This document shows, piece by piece, positions 14,998 to 25,176 of a stretch of DNA of 64,000 bases (position 1 is the first letter of the stretch; each line of letters begins with the position of its first letter). Under the pieces are notes generated by a model. It was given only the letters and a program-made list of their open reading frames with translations. It was not told the origin of the DNA and made no database searches. The DNA lies in contig NZ_RHOI01000004.1 of assembly GCF_003946165.1 (NCBI RefSeq), forward strand, positions 62,001 through 126,000. The letters are read 5' to 3'. Source of the stretch: Lacticaseibacillus baoqingensis (GTDB lineage Bacteria; Bacillota; Bacilli; Lactobacillales; Lactobacillaceae). Position numbers and translations under genes: made by a program.

Positions 14998-15612
14998 TTA
15001 CAGCTGATTGCGCTGTTGCAAATATGTTTGGACTTGCTGCGGCGTGGTGAGATGGAGTTTCTCCCAGTTGATCAAAATGCGATCAATGTAACGCAAGGAA
15101 TACTTCTGATTTAAGACCGCTTCACGCAAGGCCAGCTGGATCACTTTAGGATTATAGTGGTCGATGTTGAGCCAATCTGCGATGGTTTGCTGCTCGATCG
15201 GCGATAACGGCCGGGCAAATTCGATTTCGATCTGGTTGAACACCGTGCTTGTGGCATTGGCTTCGGCTTGAGTTGTGGTGGCCTGCGGGGTATCCAACAA
15301 GCGCCGTAACAACGGGGTGACATCATATTGATCGATGGTATGGCCATGCCCGTCAGGAAAGCTGACCAAAGCAACCGCTTGTTTTTGTAGGAGGCTGTTG
15401 ATCGTTGCGTATAAGGTGCCTGGTGTCATTTTGAGTCTAGCAGCCAGCCCGTCAGGTTCAGGCGCTTCTGTGTGTGTTTGCGCCCATTGACTCAAGAATA
15501 GATATACTAAAAATTCACTATGAGTCAGGTCACTTTGCGCGTAATGGTCAAATAATGCGGTACTGAAGCTGCTTTGACCAGCAGCCAAAAAGCTGTTTAA
15601 TTCATCAGCCAA
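14998..15612 (-). CDS. dnaD: DnaD-family replication initiation protein
   Basis: DnaD helps remodel DNA and load the helicase at oriC and at restart sites in Firmicutes. The N-terminal winged-helix region (SEFLVYLFLSQWA...) and the C-terminal DnaD domain with HYNPKVIQLALREAV and YIDRILINW are visible; the last is the family's conserved YxxxIxxxW motif. The 204-residue length is usual. TTG 15612 is the start, with AAGGAGG seven bases upstream. Lies between asnS and nth as in Bacillus, but behind the asnS terminator. Confidence 0.93.
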   Translation of the reverse strand: MADELNSFLAAGQSSFSTALFDHYAQSDLTHSEFLVYLFLSQWAQTHTEAPEPDGLAARLKMTPGTLYATINSLLQKQAVALVSFPDGHGHTIDQYDVTPLLRRLLDTPQATTTQAEANATSTVFNQIEIEFARPLSPIEQQTIADWLNIDHYNPKVIQLALREAVLNQKYSLRYIDRILINWEKLHLTTPQQVQTYLQQRNQL

Positions 15613-15640
15613 ACCAATTCCTCCTTATCGCTGCGGTGAT

Positions 15641-15674
15641 ATAAAAACAAGGTCGAGACCAAGTCTCGACCTTG
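15641..15674 (-). terminator. Terminator of asnS
   Basis: On the minus strand a 12-bp stem (CAAGGTCGAGAC and its complement) around a 3-base loop is followed by TTTTTAT. It lies between asnS and dnaD, so dnaD expression depends on readthrough or on a weak promoter in the short gap. Confidence 0.8.
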
Positions 15675-15682
15675 TAGCGGCA

Positions 15683-16981
15683 TTACGGCTTGATCCGGTT
15701 GATCATGCGTGGGAACGGAATTGCTTCGCGCAAGTGATCGAGGTGGCAGATCCAAGTGATCGCGCGCTCGAAGCCAAGGCCAAAGCCGGAATGCGGCACG
15801 CTGCCGTACTTGCGAAGATCTAAATACCAGTCATATTCGTCCAGGGACAGGCCCTTGGCAACGATCTGGGCCTTGAGTTTGTCATAGTCGACTTCACGCT
15901 CGGAGCCGCCAATGATCTCGCCATAGCCTTCCGGCGCCAGCAGATCGGCGCAGACATAAGTGTCGTCGCGGCCTGCTTCAGGCAGCATGTAAAACGGCTT
16001 GATCGCTTTGGGGTAGTTCAATACAAATACCGGTTGTTCGAACTGGTCGGACAGATAAGTTTCTTCAGGAGAGCCGAAGTCATCGCCCCACTTGACGTCA
16101 AAGTCGGCTTTTTGCAGCATTTCAATGGCTTCGTCGTAGCGGATCCGTGGGTATGGCAACTTCGTGTATTTCTTGAGTGTCTCCACGTCACGGTCGATCA
16201 GTTTCAGTTCGTATTCGCAGTTGTCGATCACACTTTGCACCAAAAAGGCGATGTAACGTTCTTGAATCTCCAGGCTTTCAGCTTGGTGCATGAAGGCCAT
16301 TTCCGGTTCGATCATCCAAAATTCGGTCAGATGTCGGCGAGTTTTAGATTTTTCAGCACGAAACACCGGCCCGAAGGTAAAGACCTTCCCATACGCCATT
16401 GCCCCGGCTTCGGCATACAATTGACCAGATTGACTCAAGTATGCCGGCTTGTCGAAGTATTCGGTTTCGAATAATTCGGTGGTGCCTTCTGGCGCACTCC
16501 CGGTCAAGATCGGGGGGTCCATCTTGATAAAGCCTTCATTGTTGAAGAATTCATAGGTCGCGCGGATCATTTCGTTACGGATCTTTTGGATCGCAAACTG
16601 GCGCTTGGAGCGCAGCCAAAGATGGCGATGATCCAGCAAGAATTCGATTCCATGTTCCTTAGGCGTGATCGGGTAATCTTCTGATTCGCCTACCACTTGA
16701 ATGTCATGGACTTCGATTTCATAACCAAAATGGCTCCGGCTGTCTTCGTGGATCACCCCGGTGATCGTCATGCTGGTTTCTTGGCGCATTTCTTTGGCAG
16801 TGGCAAAGACTTCCTCAGAAACCGCGTTTTTTAACACGACCCCTTGGAAAAAGGCCGAGCCATCGCGTAATTGTAAGAAAGCGATCTTGCCGCTGGAGCG
16901 TTTATCTGTCAGCCAAGCGTTGATAGTCACCTCTTGATCGACGTGTTGTGAGGCATCCTTGATGCGAATCTGTTCAGTCAT
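15683..16981 (-). CDS. asnS: Asparagine-tRNA ligase
   Basis: Class II aminoacyl-tRNA synthetase charging tRNA-Asn. The N-terminal OB-fold anticodon domain ([24 protein letters not shown]) is followed by the catalytic domain with motif 2 [22 protein letters not shown] and motif 3 [13 protein letters not shown]. Length 432 residues is normal. The 28-base gap to aspB and the same strand suggest one operon, which pairs aspartate production with asparaginyl-tRNA synthesis as in Bacillus. No T-box leader is seen directly before it. Confidence 0.97.
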   Translation of the reverse strand: MTEQIRIKDASQHVDQEVTINAWLTDKRSSGKIAFLQLRDGSAFFQGVVLKNAVSEEVFATAKEMRQETSMTITGVIHEDSRSHFGYEIEVHDIQVVGESEDYPITPKEHGIEFLLDHRHLWLRSKRQFAIQKIRNEMIRATYEFFNNEGFIKMDPPILTGSAPEGTTELFETEYFDKPAYLSQSGQLYAEAGAMAYGKVFTFGPVFRAEKSKTRRHLTEFWMIEPEMAFMHQAESLEIQERYIAFLVQSVIDNCEYELKLIDRDVETLKKYTKLPYPRIRYDEAIEMLQKADFDVKWGDDFGSPEETYLSDQFEQPVFVLNYPKAIKPFYMLPEAGRDDTYVCADLLAPEGYGEIIGGSEREVDYDKLKAQIVAKGLSLDEYDWYLDLRKYGSVPHSGFGLGFERAITWICHLDHLREAIPFPRMINRIKP

Positions 16982-17009
16982 GTGTCAGTACTTCTCCTTA
17001 CCCAAATTA

Positions 17010-18188
17010 TCAGTTGTTGCCGACGAATGCAGCGATGCGATCGAGGGCGGTCATTAAGCTGTCCATGTCATTGGCATAGCTTAAGCGTGCATGTTCCGGC
17101 ATTCCAAAAGCACGGCCAGGCACGAGTGCGACGCCAGTTTCTTCCAGCAATGACGAGATAAAATCATCGACGGAGCCATAATTGGTCAGTTGTGCCGCGC
17201 GCCGGACGTTCGGGAAGAGATAAAACGCCCCTTGCGGCTTATCTTCTAAGGTGAAACCAGGCAGCTGGACCAGCCGGTCGTACACCGCATTGAGCCGTTC
17301 TTCAAAGGCCTGACGCATCGATTCGACCGGTGTTTGGTCATCACGAAAGGCGGCTAAAGCGGCATATTGCGCCACTGCAGTCACATTGCCGGTGGCATGG
17401 CTAAGCATCGTGGCGACGGCATTAATGATTTTTTCCGGTCCAGCCATGAAGCCGACCCGCCAGCCGGTCATCGCGTATGACTTGGAAACACCAGAGATCA
17501 AGACCGTATTAGCAGTGACTTGCGGATCGATTTCGATCATCGACGTGTAGCTGGCGCCGTTATAGATCAAGTCCCGGTAAATATCATCGGCGACCACTAA
17601 GATATCATGCTTTAAGGCCCAGTTGCCGATCAGCGTTAATTCCTGGCGCGTGTAAACGGCGCCGGTCGGATTTTGCGGTGAATTAATGATCAGTGCGCGC
17701 GTCTTTGGCGTGCGTTGAGCTTCCAGTTCATCGACGGTCACTTTAAAATGGCTCTTGGCCAATACTGGTCGCGGCGTTGCACCGGCTAAGCGGACTTGTT
17801 CCACATAAGAAACCCAGCCTGGGATCGGGATCAAGACTTCTTCGCCAGGATCCATCAAGACTTGAAATAACGCATACAGCGCAAATTTCGCCCCAGTGGT
17901 GACCACGATTTGTTTCGGGTCATAGCGCACCTTGGTTTGTGCTTCAATGTGGTCAGCGATCGCTTCACGCAATGGCAAGATCCCAACGGCTGGCGTATAA
18001 AAGCTAGTCAAGTTGTCATGGATCGCTTGGATCGCGGCTTGTTCGATATGTTCAGGTGTCTTGAAATCCGGTTGGCCGATCGATAAATCGATCACGTCTT
18101 CGCCGCGAGCTTTCATCTGTTTCGTCAAATTGCTGACTGCGAGGGTGGCCGATGGCGCCACGTTGATGATGCGCTTAGCTAAATGCAT
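17010..18188 (-). CDS. aspB: Aspartate aminotransferase, class I
   Basis: PLP enzyme interconverting aspartate and oxaloacetate. The SIGQPDF, NSPQNPTGAVY and ADDIYRDLIY blocks and the PLP lysine K236 in SGVSKSYAMTGWRVG identify a class I aminotransferase of the subgroup AspB/PatA. Length is 392 residues. The gene order tseB-aspB-asnS matches Bacillus subtilis, supporting AspB over other class I aminotransferases, though substrate range cannot be read from sequence. Confidence 0.92.
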   Translation of the reverse strand: MHLAKRIINVAPSATLAVSNLTKQMKARGEDVIDLSIGQPDFKTPEHIEQAAIQAIHDNLTSFYTPAVGILPLREAIADHIEAQTKVRYDPKQIVVTTGAKFALYALFQVLMDPGEEVLIPIPGWVSYVEQVRLAGATPRPVLAKSHFKVTVDELEAQRTPKTRALIINSPQNPTGAVYTRQELTLIGNWALKHDILVVADDIYRDLIYNGASYTSMIEIDPQVTANTVLISGVSKSYAMTGWRVGFMAGPEKIINAVATMLSHATGNVTAVAQYAALAAFRDDQTPVESMRQAFEERLNAVYDRLVQLPGFTLEDKPQGAFYLFPNVRRAAQLTNYGSVDDFISSLLEETGVALVPGRAFGMPEHARLSYANDMDSLMTALDRIAAFVGNN

Positions 18189-18217
18189 ATTATTCTCTCC
18201 CCTTTGATGCTGACTGC

Positions 18218-18709
18218 TTACAAGTTGGCAACGGCGAATAATTCATCACCGGACTTGAAGTCATACGTCACATAGCCTAGTTTACCAGACTTTGTGCGGT
18301 AGCCAACATCCCAAACAAATTTCTTTCCCCGTTTGCTTAGCCCAACGGACAAGATCTTCTTAGGCGAATAGCTGGCGGTGGCCTGTGCGATCGCGGTTTG
18401 ACGGCTGATCCCGGCGTGTTGCGATAAAATCGTCACCCGCCCATTTTTTTGCCGGATCAAGACAAAAATCGGCTTTTTTTTGGTATTGGTTCCAGCAACG
18501 GTCAAGTATGATTCTCGTTGCCGATCCCAATAAAAGGCATCGACGGTTTGGATCTTGGCCTTTTTTTCAGCGATCGTGATCGCGTCGCGCCGCACTTGTT
18601 GCATGGGACTCAAACCACGATGATAAATGCCCAAAACGATCACGATCAGCACGATCCCGGCGACAAGCCAAGCGGTGCGGTGCCATGTTGGACGATGTGC
18701 TCTACGCAT
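18218..18709 (-). CDS. YpmB/TseB-like membrane-anchored protein (DUF5590)
   Basis: A 163-residue protein with a basic N-terminus and one membrane helix (TAWLVAGIVLIVIVLGIYH), then an extracytoplasmic part with two PepSY-like repeats (the second containing KFVWDVGYRTKSGKLGYVTYD). The Bacillus homologue, in the same place between dinG and aspB, has been linked to cell-wall elongation through a penicillin-binding protein. ATG 18709 has AAGGAGG nine bases upstream and overlaps the dinG stop. Confidence 0.82.
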   Translation of the reverse strand: MRRAHRPTWHRTAWLVAGIVLIVIVLGIYHRGLSPMQQVRRDAITIAEKKAKIQTVDAFYWDRQRESYLTVAGTNTKKKPIFVLIRQKNGRVTILSQHAGISRQTAIAQATASYSPKKILSVGLSKRGKKFVWDVGYRTKSGKLGYVTYDFKSGDELFAVANL

Positions 18710-21491
18710 GGGTAGTTTCCTCCTTAGATAATAACGGCTGATGGGTCAACCACGCTTGCACATACTGGGCGATAGTTGCCACAGGTAAGGCCATGGGTTT
18801 CAGATTCGGTAAGGCATGTTGCAGCTGGCGGCCATAGCGCGTGGTGGTAAAACGCGGATCTAACACCACAAAGGCCCCGCGGTCGTGTTCGGTGCGGATC
18901 AAGCGGCCGAAACTTTGGCGCAAGCGAATCGTTGCGCGCGGCATGGCATCTGCCGTGAACGGATCTTGGCCGGCAAGTTTTAACGCCGCTGTACGGGCTT
19001 TGACGAGCGGATCATTCGGTGCGTCGAATGGCAAGCGCGTCAAAATGACTAACTCCAATAATTTGTCTGGGTAATCGATGCCTTCAAAAAAACTCGCGGC
19101 GCCTAATAAGACGCTGTTGTCCCCTAATGCAAACCGTTTGGCGATTTTTTCTGCCGAGCCGGTGACGCCTTGGGCCAGTAATTCCTTTTCTGCGGCGATC
19201 GGGGTGTGCAGCAGCCGCTGATGCACCGCAGCAATGGCCGCAAGCGATGTGAACAAAACTAGCGTTTGCTGCGGCCCGCGCACCAACGTGGCGATAGCGT
19301 GGGCCAAATAGTCATAATAAACGGTTGCATCTTGCGCCGGATCTGGTGCTTGAGGGTCAACGAACACTTGGGCTTGTTGCCGATAATGAAAAGGACTGCG
19401 CAAATGCAGCGTTGGGGTGTTTTGCGGCAAGCCGAGCTGCTGTTGTAAAAAGTCAAACCGCCTTGCCACCATCAATGTTGCCCCGACAAATACTGGCGCG
19501 GTAAAATGCTGCAACAAGGCTTGGATCTTTTCGGTGGCTGAGAATAACTCCCACACCAGCTTCAAGCTGTAGTGGTCGTGACCATTGGCCAATTGTAGTC
19601 GACAAAGCCCAGCTGCGCCACTGGCGATCACTTCAGGCGTCAAATTCGCCAAATCACCGGCTTGCGCGGCGATCGTCGCACTTAATGCCGAAACCGCTTG
19701 AAATAACGCCGCATCGCCAGGCATAAAGTGGTCCGCGTGGCTGGCATGATCCTGCACTAACTGGGCGCATACCGCATTGACAGCGGCTAATTGTTGGGCC
19801 AACTGGCGCAATGGTGCTGTCAATGCCGTTGCGACCCACTGTTGTTGGGCTTGCGTCAAGGGTAACTCAGCAAACCCGCTCGACCAGTCTTGGTCGTGGC
19901 CAAAATGGCGAAACAAGCGCTGCTGACACCCTTCGATCACGGCAATGGCGTTGGTGATCGTCGTCGCCAAACTTTGCAGCTGATAACGCATGACTTGTGA
20001 ATCCGCATAAGCGGCTTGCAAGCTGTGTTGCCCAGGATGATCGACTAAGCGCAGCAAATGCTGCAAATGGCTGCGGAGTTTGGCAAAGTCTAAGCTGCGC
20101 GCATGCGCGGCGGCGACATGTTCGGCAAAATGCTGGGCTTCATCCACGACTAAAAACGGCTGATCAGCCCACTCTGTGGCATGCCGGGCCAAATAAGCAT
20201 GATTGGTGATCACGATGGTTGCAGCATGTTGTTGGGCTTTGAGCCGGTGATAAAAATCGTATTCAGCGTAGGCACTATCTGACGGCAAGGCTTGGCCGCG
20301 ATGCCGGATCCGAGCAAATAACGGGGCGCGATAGCTGGTCAAGTGCAACTCGCTAAGATCTCCGGTATGGGTTTGTGTCAGCCAAACAACCAGCTTCATT
20401 TGCAACAAACGCGTGAGACGATCGGCATGCGGGGTCGCCAATGTATCCGCAAAGCGCTGCAAGTCGATAAAATGCCGCGCGCTTTTCACGATCACGGCTG
20501 GCAGCGGCTGTTGCAACAATGCGGCCGCTTGGCGAACTTGTTGGGCGATTTGGGTTTGCAATACGGTGGTGGCAGTCGCCACCACTAATTGGCGCTGCGT
20601 ATCACTGCAATAGGCATAGGCAAGCAAATACGCTAACGTCTTGCCAGCCCCAGTCCCCACTTCGATCATCAAGGGGGTTTTGGTCACGGTCGCATTGTTG
20701 TACAGCGCATCCATCATGGTGGCTTGGGCCTTGCGCAAACGCAGCTGCGGGGCGAATAATGCCCGCTTGGCAGCCGCGCTCCAAGGATAGCCGCCAATAG
20801 GCTGAGGATTGCCGCTGGCGGTTGCAAAACGCTGTAAGATCAACTCCCCCACTTGGACTGACCCATTTGGTAAAGGGGCTTTGGGGGTTTGGTGGGCTTG
20901 CAAATACGCGCCGGTTTGACGCGCCAGCGGTGCCGACAAGCGCACTAATAGCGCTTGAGTGGCTTGCGGCAAGGCTTGAAACTGCGCCGTCAATGTCGTT
21001 AGCAGCTTGGCGGTGCTGATGGCATCACTGTCTGCTCGGTGCGGATGGTCGTGTTGGATCTGCAAGTGCCGCGTCAAGTCGCTTAACCGAAAGCTCCCCA
21101 GCTGCGGCAGTAAGATCTGCGCCAATTCAACCGTGTCAACTGCCTGATTGGTCAAAGCCGGCAAGCCAACGCGTTCAAATTCCGCACTTAAAAAAGGATA
21201 ATCAAAATTGACATTATGAGCCACGATCACCGTTTGGGCTAACCGCGTTTGCAGCGTTGGCGCAAGTTCGGCGAAATATGGGGCAGCCAAAAGATCATCT
21301 GGATGAATATGCGTTAGTTGCTGGATCGCCTCTGGTACGCCCCGTTCTGGGTTGACCAGCTGTGAAATCGTGTCGACAATTTGACCGTGTTGCAAAAAGG
21401 CACAGCCAAATTGGATGATCCGGTCACCGTTTTTGACGCTGGTACCGGTAGTTTCAAGATCGAGCACCGCGTAGATGGTGTCGGGATTCAT
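18702..21491 (-). CDS. dinG: DinG-family helicase with N-terminal DnaQ-type exonuclease
   Basis: A 929-residue fusion typical of Firmicutes. Residues 1-170 form a DEDDh 3'-5' exonuclease (VLDLETTG, VAHNVNFDYPF, HRADSDA). The rest is an XPD/DinG-type superfamily 2 helicase with Walker A EVGTGAGKTLAYL (about 278) and DEAQHF in motif II, and motif VI QSFGRLIR near the C-terminus. I see no four-cysteine iron-sulfur motif between the motor segments, unlike Escherichia coli DinG; the Firmicutes form is known to lack it. Probable role in recombination or repair; 37 bases downstream of addA. Confidence 0.93.
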   Translation of the reverse strand: MNPDTIYAVLDLETTGTSVKNGDRIIQFGCAFLQHGQIVDTISQLVNPERGVPEAIQQLTHIHPDDLLAAPYFAELAPTLQTRLAQTVIVAHNVNFDYPFLSAEFERVGLPALTNQAVDTVELAQILLPQLGSFRLSDLTRHLQIQHDHPHRADSDAISTAKLLTTLTAQFQALPQATQALLVRLSAPLARQTGAYLQAHQTPKAPLPNGSVQVGELILQRFATASGNPQPIGGYPWSAAAKRALFAPQLRLRKAQATMMDALYNNATVTKTPLMIEVGTGAGKTLAYLLAYAYCSDTQRQLVVATATTVLQTQIAQQVRQAAALLQQPLPAVIVKSARHFIDLQRFADTLATPHADRLTRLLQMKLVVWLTQTHTGDLSELHLTSYRAPLFARIRHRGQALPSDSAYAEYDFYHRLKAQQHAATIVITNHAYLARHATEWADQPFLVVDEAQHFAEHVAAAHARSLDFAKLRSHLQHLLRLVDHPGQHSLQAAYADSQVMRYQLQSLATTITNAIAVIEGCQQRLFRHFGHDQDWSSGFAELPLTQAQQQWVATALTAPLRQLAQQLAAVNAVCAQLVQDHASHADHFMPGDAALFQAVSALSATIAAQAGDLANLTPEVIASGAAGLCRLQLANGHDHYSLKLVWELFSATEKIQALLQHFTAPVFVGATLMVARRFDFLQQQLGLPQNTPTLHLRSPFHYRQQAQVFVDPQAPDPAQDATVYYDYLAHAIATLVRGPQQTLVLFTSLAAIAAVHQRLLHTPIAAEKELLAQGVTGSAEKIAKRFALGDNSVLLGAASFFEGIDYPDKLLELVILTRLPFDAPNDPLVKARTAALKLAGQDPFTADAMPRATIRLRQSFGRLIRTEHDRGAFVVLDPRFTTTRYGRQLQHALPNLKPMALPVATIAQYVQAWLTHQPLLSKEETTHA

Positions 21492-21528
21492 GTCGTCACT
21501 CGTTTCTGTACAGATTGTCTCTATTCTA

Positions 21529-24500
21529 CTATTCTTGAGGCCCCTTGGCTATCGTCTTGACTTGACCAGTTTCTAAAAGGATCAATTCCCGGCGCAAGAC
21601 CGGTTTTGCCTGCAGGTGGGCCAAGGCTTGTGCATATAATTGCAACTGGATCTCATATTTCGTGACCAGTGCTTGGACATCGGTCACATGATCAGTTTTG
21701 TAGTCAAACAAGATCACCCCTTCATCAGTGGTGACAAACCCATCGATGATCCCATGGACTAAGACATCGTCAGCGTGGGTCACCCGCTGATCTTTGGCGA
21801 GTTGGGTGAAGACTTGTGTGGCTGGCAGCAACAAGGAAAACGCGACTTCGCGCTGGACGGCATCGGCTTGGGCCAACAACAATTGGCCTAACGGTTCGGT
21901 GAAAAAGCGCAACACCGCCGCTTGATCGATTCGCTTGGCCACGGCATCATCGATTTGGCCAGCGGCCACTAAGGCTTTCAATGTCGCCGGTACGCTGATT
22001 TGCGGGTCTTGGTGCAGATCCAGGCGTTGTAAAAGCAAATGCGTCGCAGTGCCGACAGCGGTGGCTGCCACGGTTTTAGTCGTTGCAAGAAATTGCGGCT
22101 TGGCAAAATCGCTCACATAACGATTGCCCAAAAGCTGGCGATTCGAGCGGACCAATTCTGTATTATCAGGATCTTCGCTGCGGGCGCGTTTGATCTCAGT
22201 GACGCTTTGAAACCCAGTGGTTTGCGTTTCGGCTTGATACGGGTAATCCCAATCAAGCCATGCGGATAAATCAAGGTCTAATGGCGGCTGCACGGCTTGT
22301 GCTGGCGCCAAAGCGACCGGTGATACCGGCGCTTCCACCGTGGTCGTGAACGCCACCTTGGCCCCATAAGTTTGGATCGCAGATTGGCCGCCGACTTGGG
22401 GATGGCGGGCTAAAGCAAGCTTGAACCAGTCAAGGTAGCTATGGGCTGCGGCGCGTAAATTAGCCGGCAACACTTGATGAACGGCTGCTGCAGCCGGCGA
22501 ATCTTCTGTGAAGCTGGTTTCGTCTTTGACACTGGCGACGATGAATAAGCGTTGTTGCGCCCGGGTCAACGCCACATACAACAGCCGCATTTCTTCGGCA
22601 AGCAATTGTTTTTTCTTACTTAGCTTGGCGAGTTGATATTGCGGCAAGGCATAGCGTTCTTGGGTCTGTGGATCGACCCATTGGATCCCGGCCAATTCTG
22701 GGGTTAAGATCTGGCGGGCCTTGAGGTCTTGAAGGTTGAACTGCTTATCGGCGGCCATTAAGAACACAACTGGGAATTCAAGGCCCTTGCTGCCATGGAT
22801 CGTGCGCAGCGAGACGGCGTCGGCATCTGGTTGTAAGCTTACTGGCATCGCCAAGTCTTTGGCTTGTTTTTGCATCAATTCGATGAAGTGGATGAAGGCA
22901 AATAAGCCTTTGAAGCCGCCGTTTTCATAAGCCGCTGCCCGAGTAGCCAAGGCGCGTAAGTTGGCTTGGCGCTGCGCCCCGCCTGGCAAGCCGCCGACAA
23001 AGTCCAAATAGCCAAACATGTCATAGATCTTCCAGATCAGAGCTACTAATTCGTGCTCGCGCGCAAATGCCCGCAATGTTGCCAGCTGGGTGTTGAAGAC
23101 TTGGGCTTTGGCATAGGTCGCCTGGCCTAAAGGTGTGGCACTGGGCTGGGCTAAAAAGGCCAGCCAGGCATCATCAAAACTGGCTTGCGGGGCCGCTAAG
23201 CGGATCAACGCCAAGGCATCGGCACTCATCCCCACTAATGGTGACCGCAGCACCGCGGCCAAGGCGATCTCTTGGCGCGGATTATCGATCAAGCGCAACA
23301 GGCTCATCATCGTCATCAGCTCAGTGGTTTTGAAATAGTTTTGCGCATCAGCGACCACGATCGGAATGTTGGCTTTGGCAAAAGCACTTTGAATCGTGAT
23401 ATTTTGACTGCGCGAACGGACTAGCAAGGTGATATCCCCGTAGCCGATGTGATGGCTTTGCCAATGGCCATCAGCGTCTTGGCCATCATAGATGATCGCT
23501 TGAGGATCGTTGATCAAGGTCTTGATCTTGGCGATCACCAATTCTGCTTGGGCAGTGGCTTTGTCCATGGCCGCTTGACTCAGCTCGTCCGCATCTGGAT
23601 CGACAGTTGGCTGCACCGCGAGTAAAAATTCAGTGGTTGGCGCCCAGTCAGCTGGTGCTTGGAAAGTCGCGCGTTTGAGTTCTGCGTCGTGATCATAGGC
23701 CATCTCTCCGACAGCTTGATCCATCAGCTGGCTAAACACAAAATTGGTGAAGTCTAACACATTGCGGCTGGAGCGGAAGTTCTCTGCCAGCACGATGCGC
23801 TCACCAGGGCTGTCTTTGGCGCCAAAACGTTGATACTTGGCCAGAAATAGTCGTGGATCGGCCAAGCGAAAACCGTAGATACTTTGCTTGACATCCCCCA
23901 CCATGAACCGATTGCCGGCACCTGGGCGGCTGATCGCATCCAGCAGTGCTTCTTGTAAGGGATTGATGTCTTGATATTCATCGATCATCAGCTCCGTAAA
24001 GCTGGCTTGAAAATTTTCCGCAATCGGTTTGCCGGTTTGCGGGTCTAAAGTATGCAAGATCTTCAAGGCATTATGGGCAATATCGCTGAAGTCTTGGAGC
24101 TGCCGGCGCTGTTTTTCGGCCGCAAAAGCCAACAAAAACTCTTGGCACACTTGCCCCAGGGTTTGCATCAACGGATACGCGTGGGTCAAAGCCCGGGTCA
24201 GATCTGCCGGCAAGATCTGCATCAGCTCCCCCACGGCATCATTGAAGCGGGCTTTTTGCGCATCACGTTGAGCCTTGGCGTCAGCTTTGACCGCTTTGGC
24301 CTCGTCATCGGCGACTTTGGTACGCGGCCAAGTTGGCCAAGCCACAGCATGGATCGCCGCATACGCGTCAGCATAATCAGGGGTTTGCAGCTTGGCGGCG
24401 GCGCCTATTTGTTGTTGGGTGGTCATCAGTGCGGCTTGCACTGCAGCTAAGCCTTTGTCATTGGGATCAAGGCTTTGCGCCAAGCGGTCTAGTTGCGCGG

Positions 24501-25176
24501 CAATATCCGCCAAGGACGTTTGCAGATCCGGCCACAATTGCGTGGCAAAATACTTGCCGAAGGCGGCCGGTGCATATGGCGCGGCTAATTGTGCCAGCCA
24601 ACGCGTTGGGTCAGTAGTGGTATTGGCAAACCCAGTCAATGCAAAGACTGTCTCTTGCAGGCCTTGATCGTCTTGACCATGCGCAAAGTTATCGGTCAAC
24701 GCAATAAAGGCTTTGGCTTCATCGCTGGCGTATAAGGTTTCGCGCAAATCCCCCCAGACACTTTCTGCCAGCATGGTGCGCTCCACCTCATCGCTGAGTA
24801 AGCGAAAGCCTGGATCTAAGGCGATGGCATAATAGTATTGTTGGACCACTTGCAAACAAAAGGCGTCCAAGGTCATGATCGGCGCGGCATTAGCGATCGC
24901 CACTTGTTTGACCAAATGCTGGCGGATCGGATCGGCAAGCGGTGTTTCGGCAACGGCTGCTTTGAGCTTTTTTTGGATCTTGAGCTTCATTTCTGCAGTG
25001 GCAGCAGTGGTGAACGTCACGATCAACAGTTGCGACAACTCTGCGCCGGCGCGCAATTCAGCTAAGATCCGCTCGACTAACACGGTGGTTTTGCCTGATC
25101 CGGCACTGGCGGATACGAGCACATCGTGGCCGTGATCGTGGATCGCTTGTTGTTGACTTGGGGTGTAATCAGTCAT
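21529..25176 (-). CDS. addA: ATP-dependent helicase/nuclease subunit A (AddA/RexA)
   Basis: Motor and nuclease subunit of the AddAB enzyme, which processes double-strand breaks for RecA and degrades linear DNA. Walker A SASAGSGKTTVLVERIL (about residues 24-40), UvrD-type motifs MIDEYQDINPLQ, ENFRSSRN and RTIHGSKGLEFPVVFL, and the C-terminal RecB-like nuclease GIIDGFVTTDEGVILFDYKTD are visible. Length is 1215 residues. ATG 25176 follows AGGAGG; the frame extends further upstream without a ribosome site. It overlaps addB by eight bases. Confidence 0.95.
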   Translation of the reverse strand: MTDYTPSQQQAIHDHGHDVLVSASAGSGKTTVLVERILAELRAGAELSQLLIVTFTTAATAEMKLKIQKKLKAAVAETPLADPIRQHLVKQVAIANAAPIMTLDAFCLQVVQQYYYAIALDPGFRLLSDEVERTMLAESVWGDLRETLYASDEAKAFIALTDNFAHGQDDQGLQETVFALTGFANTTTDPTRWLAQLAAPYAPAAFGKYFATQLWPDLQTSLADIAAQLDRLAQSLDPNDKGLAAVQAALMTTQQQIGAAAKLQTPDYADAYAAIHAVAWPTWPRTKVADDEAKAVKADAKAQRDAQKARFNDAVGELMQILPADLTRALTHAYPLMQTLGQVCQEFLLAFAAEKQRRQLQDFSDIAHNALKILHTLDPQTGKPIAENFQASFTELMIDEYQDINPLQEALLDAISRPGAGNRFMVGDVKQSIYGFRLADPRLFLAKYQRFGAKDSPGERIVLAENFRSSRNVLDFTNFVFSQLMDQAVGEMAYDHDAELKRATFQAPADWAPTTEFLLAVQPTVDPDADELSQAAMDKATAQAELVIAKIKTLINDPQAIIYDGQDADGHWQSHHIGYGDITLLVRSRSQNITIQSAFAKANIPIVVADAQNYFKTTELMTMMSLLRLIDNPRQEIALAAVLRSPLVGMSADALALIRLAAPQASFDDAWLAFLAQPSATPLGQATYAKAQVFNTQLATLRAFAREHELVALIWKIYDMFGYLDFVGGLPGGAQRQANLRALATRAAAYENGGFKGLFAFIHFIELMQKQAKDLAMPVSLQPDADAVSLRTIHGSKGLEFPVVFLMAADKQFNLQDLKARQILTPELAGIQWVDPQTQERYALPQYQLAKLSKKKQLLAEEMRLLYVALTRAQQRLFIVASVKDETSFTEDSPAAAAVHQVLPANLRAAAHSYLDWFKLALARHPQVGGQSAIQTYGAKVAFTTTVEAPVSPVALAPAQAVQPPLDLDLSAWLDWDYPYQAETQTTGFQSVTEIKRARSEDPDNTELVRSNRQLLGNRYVSDFAKPQFLATTKTVAATAVGTATHLLLQRLDLHQDPQISVPATLKALVAAGQIDDAVAKRIDQAAVLRFFTEPLGQLLLAQADAVQREVAFSLLLPATQVFTQLAKDQRVTHADDVLVHGIIDGFVTTDEGVILFDYKTDHVTDVQALVTKYEIQLQLYAQALAHLQAKPVLRRELILLETGQVKTIAKGPQE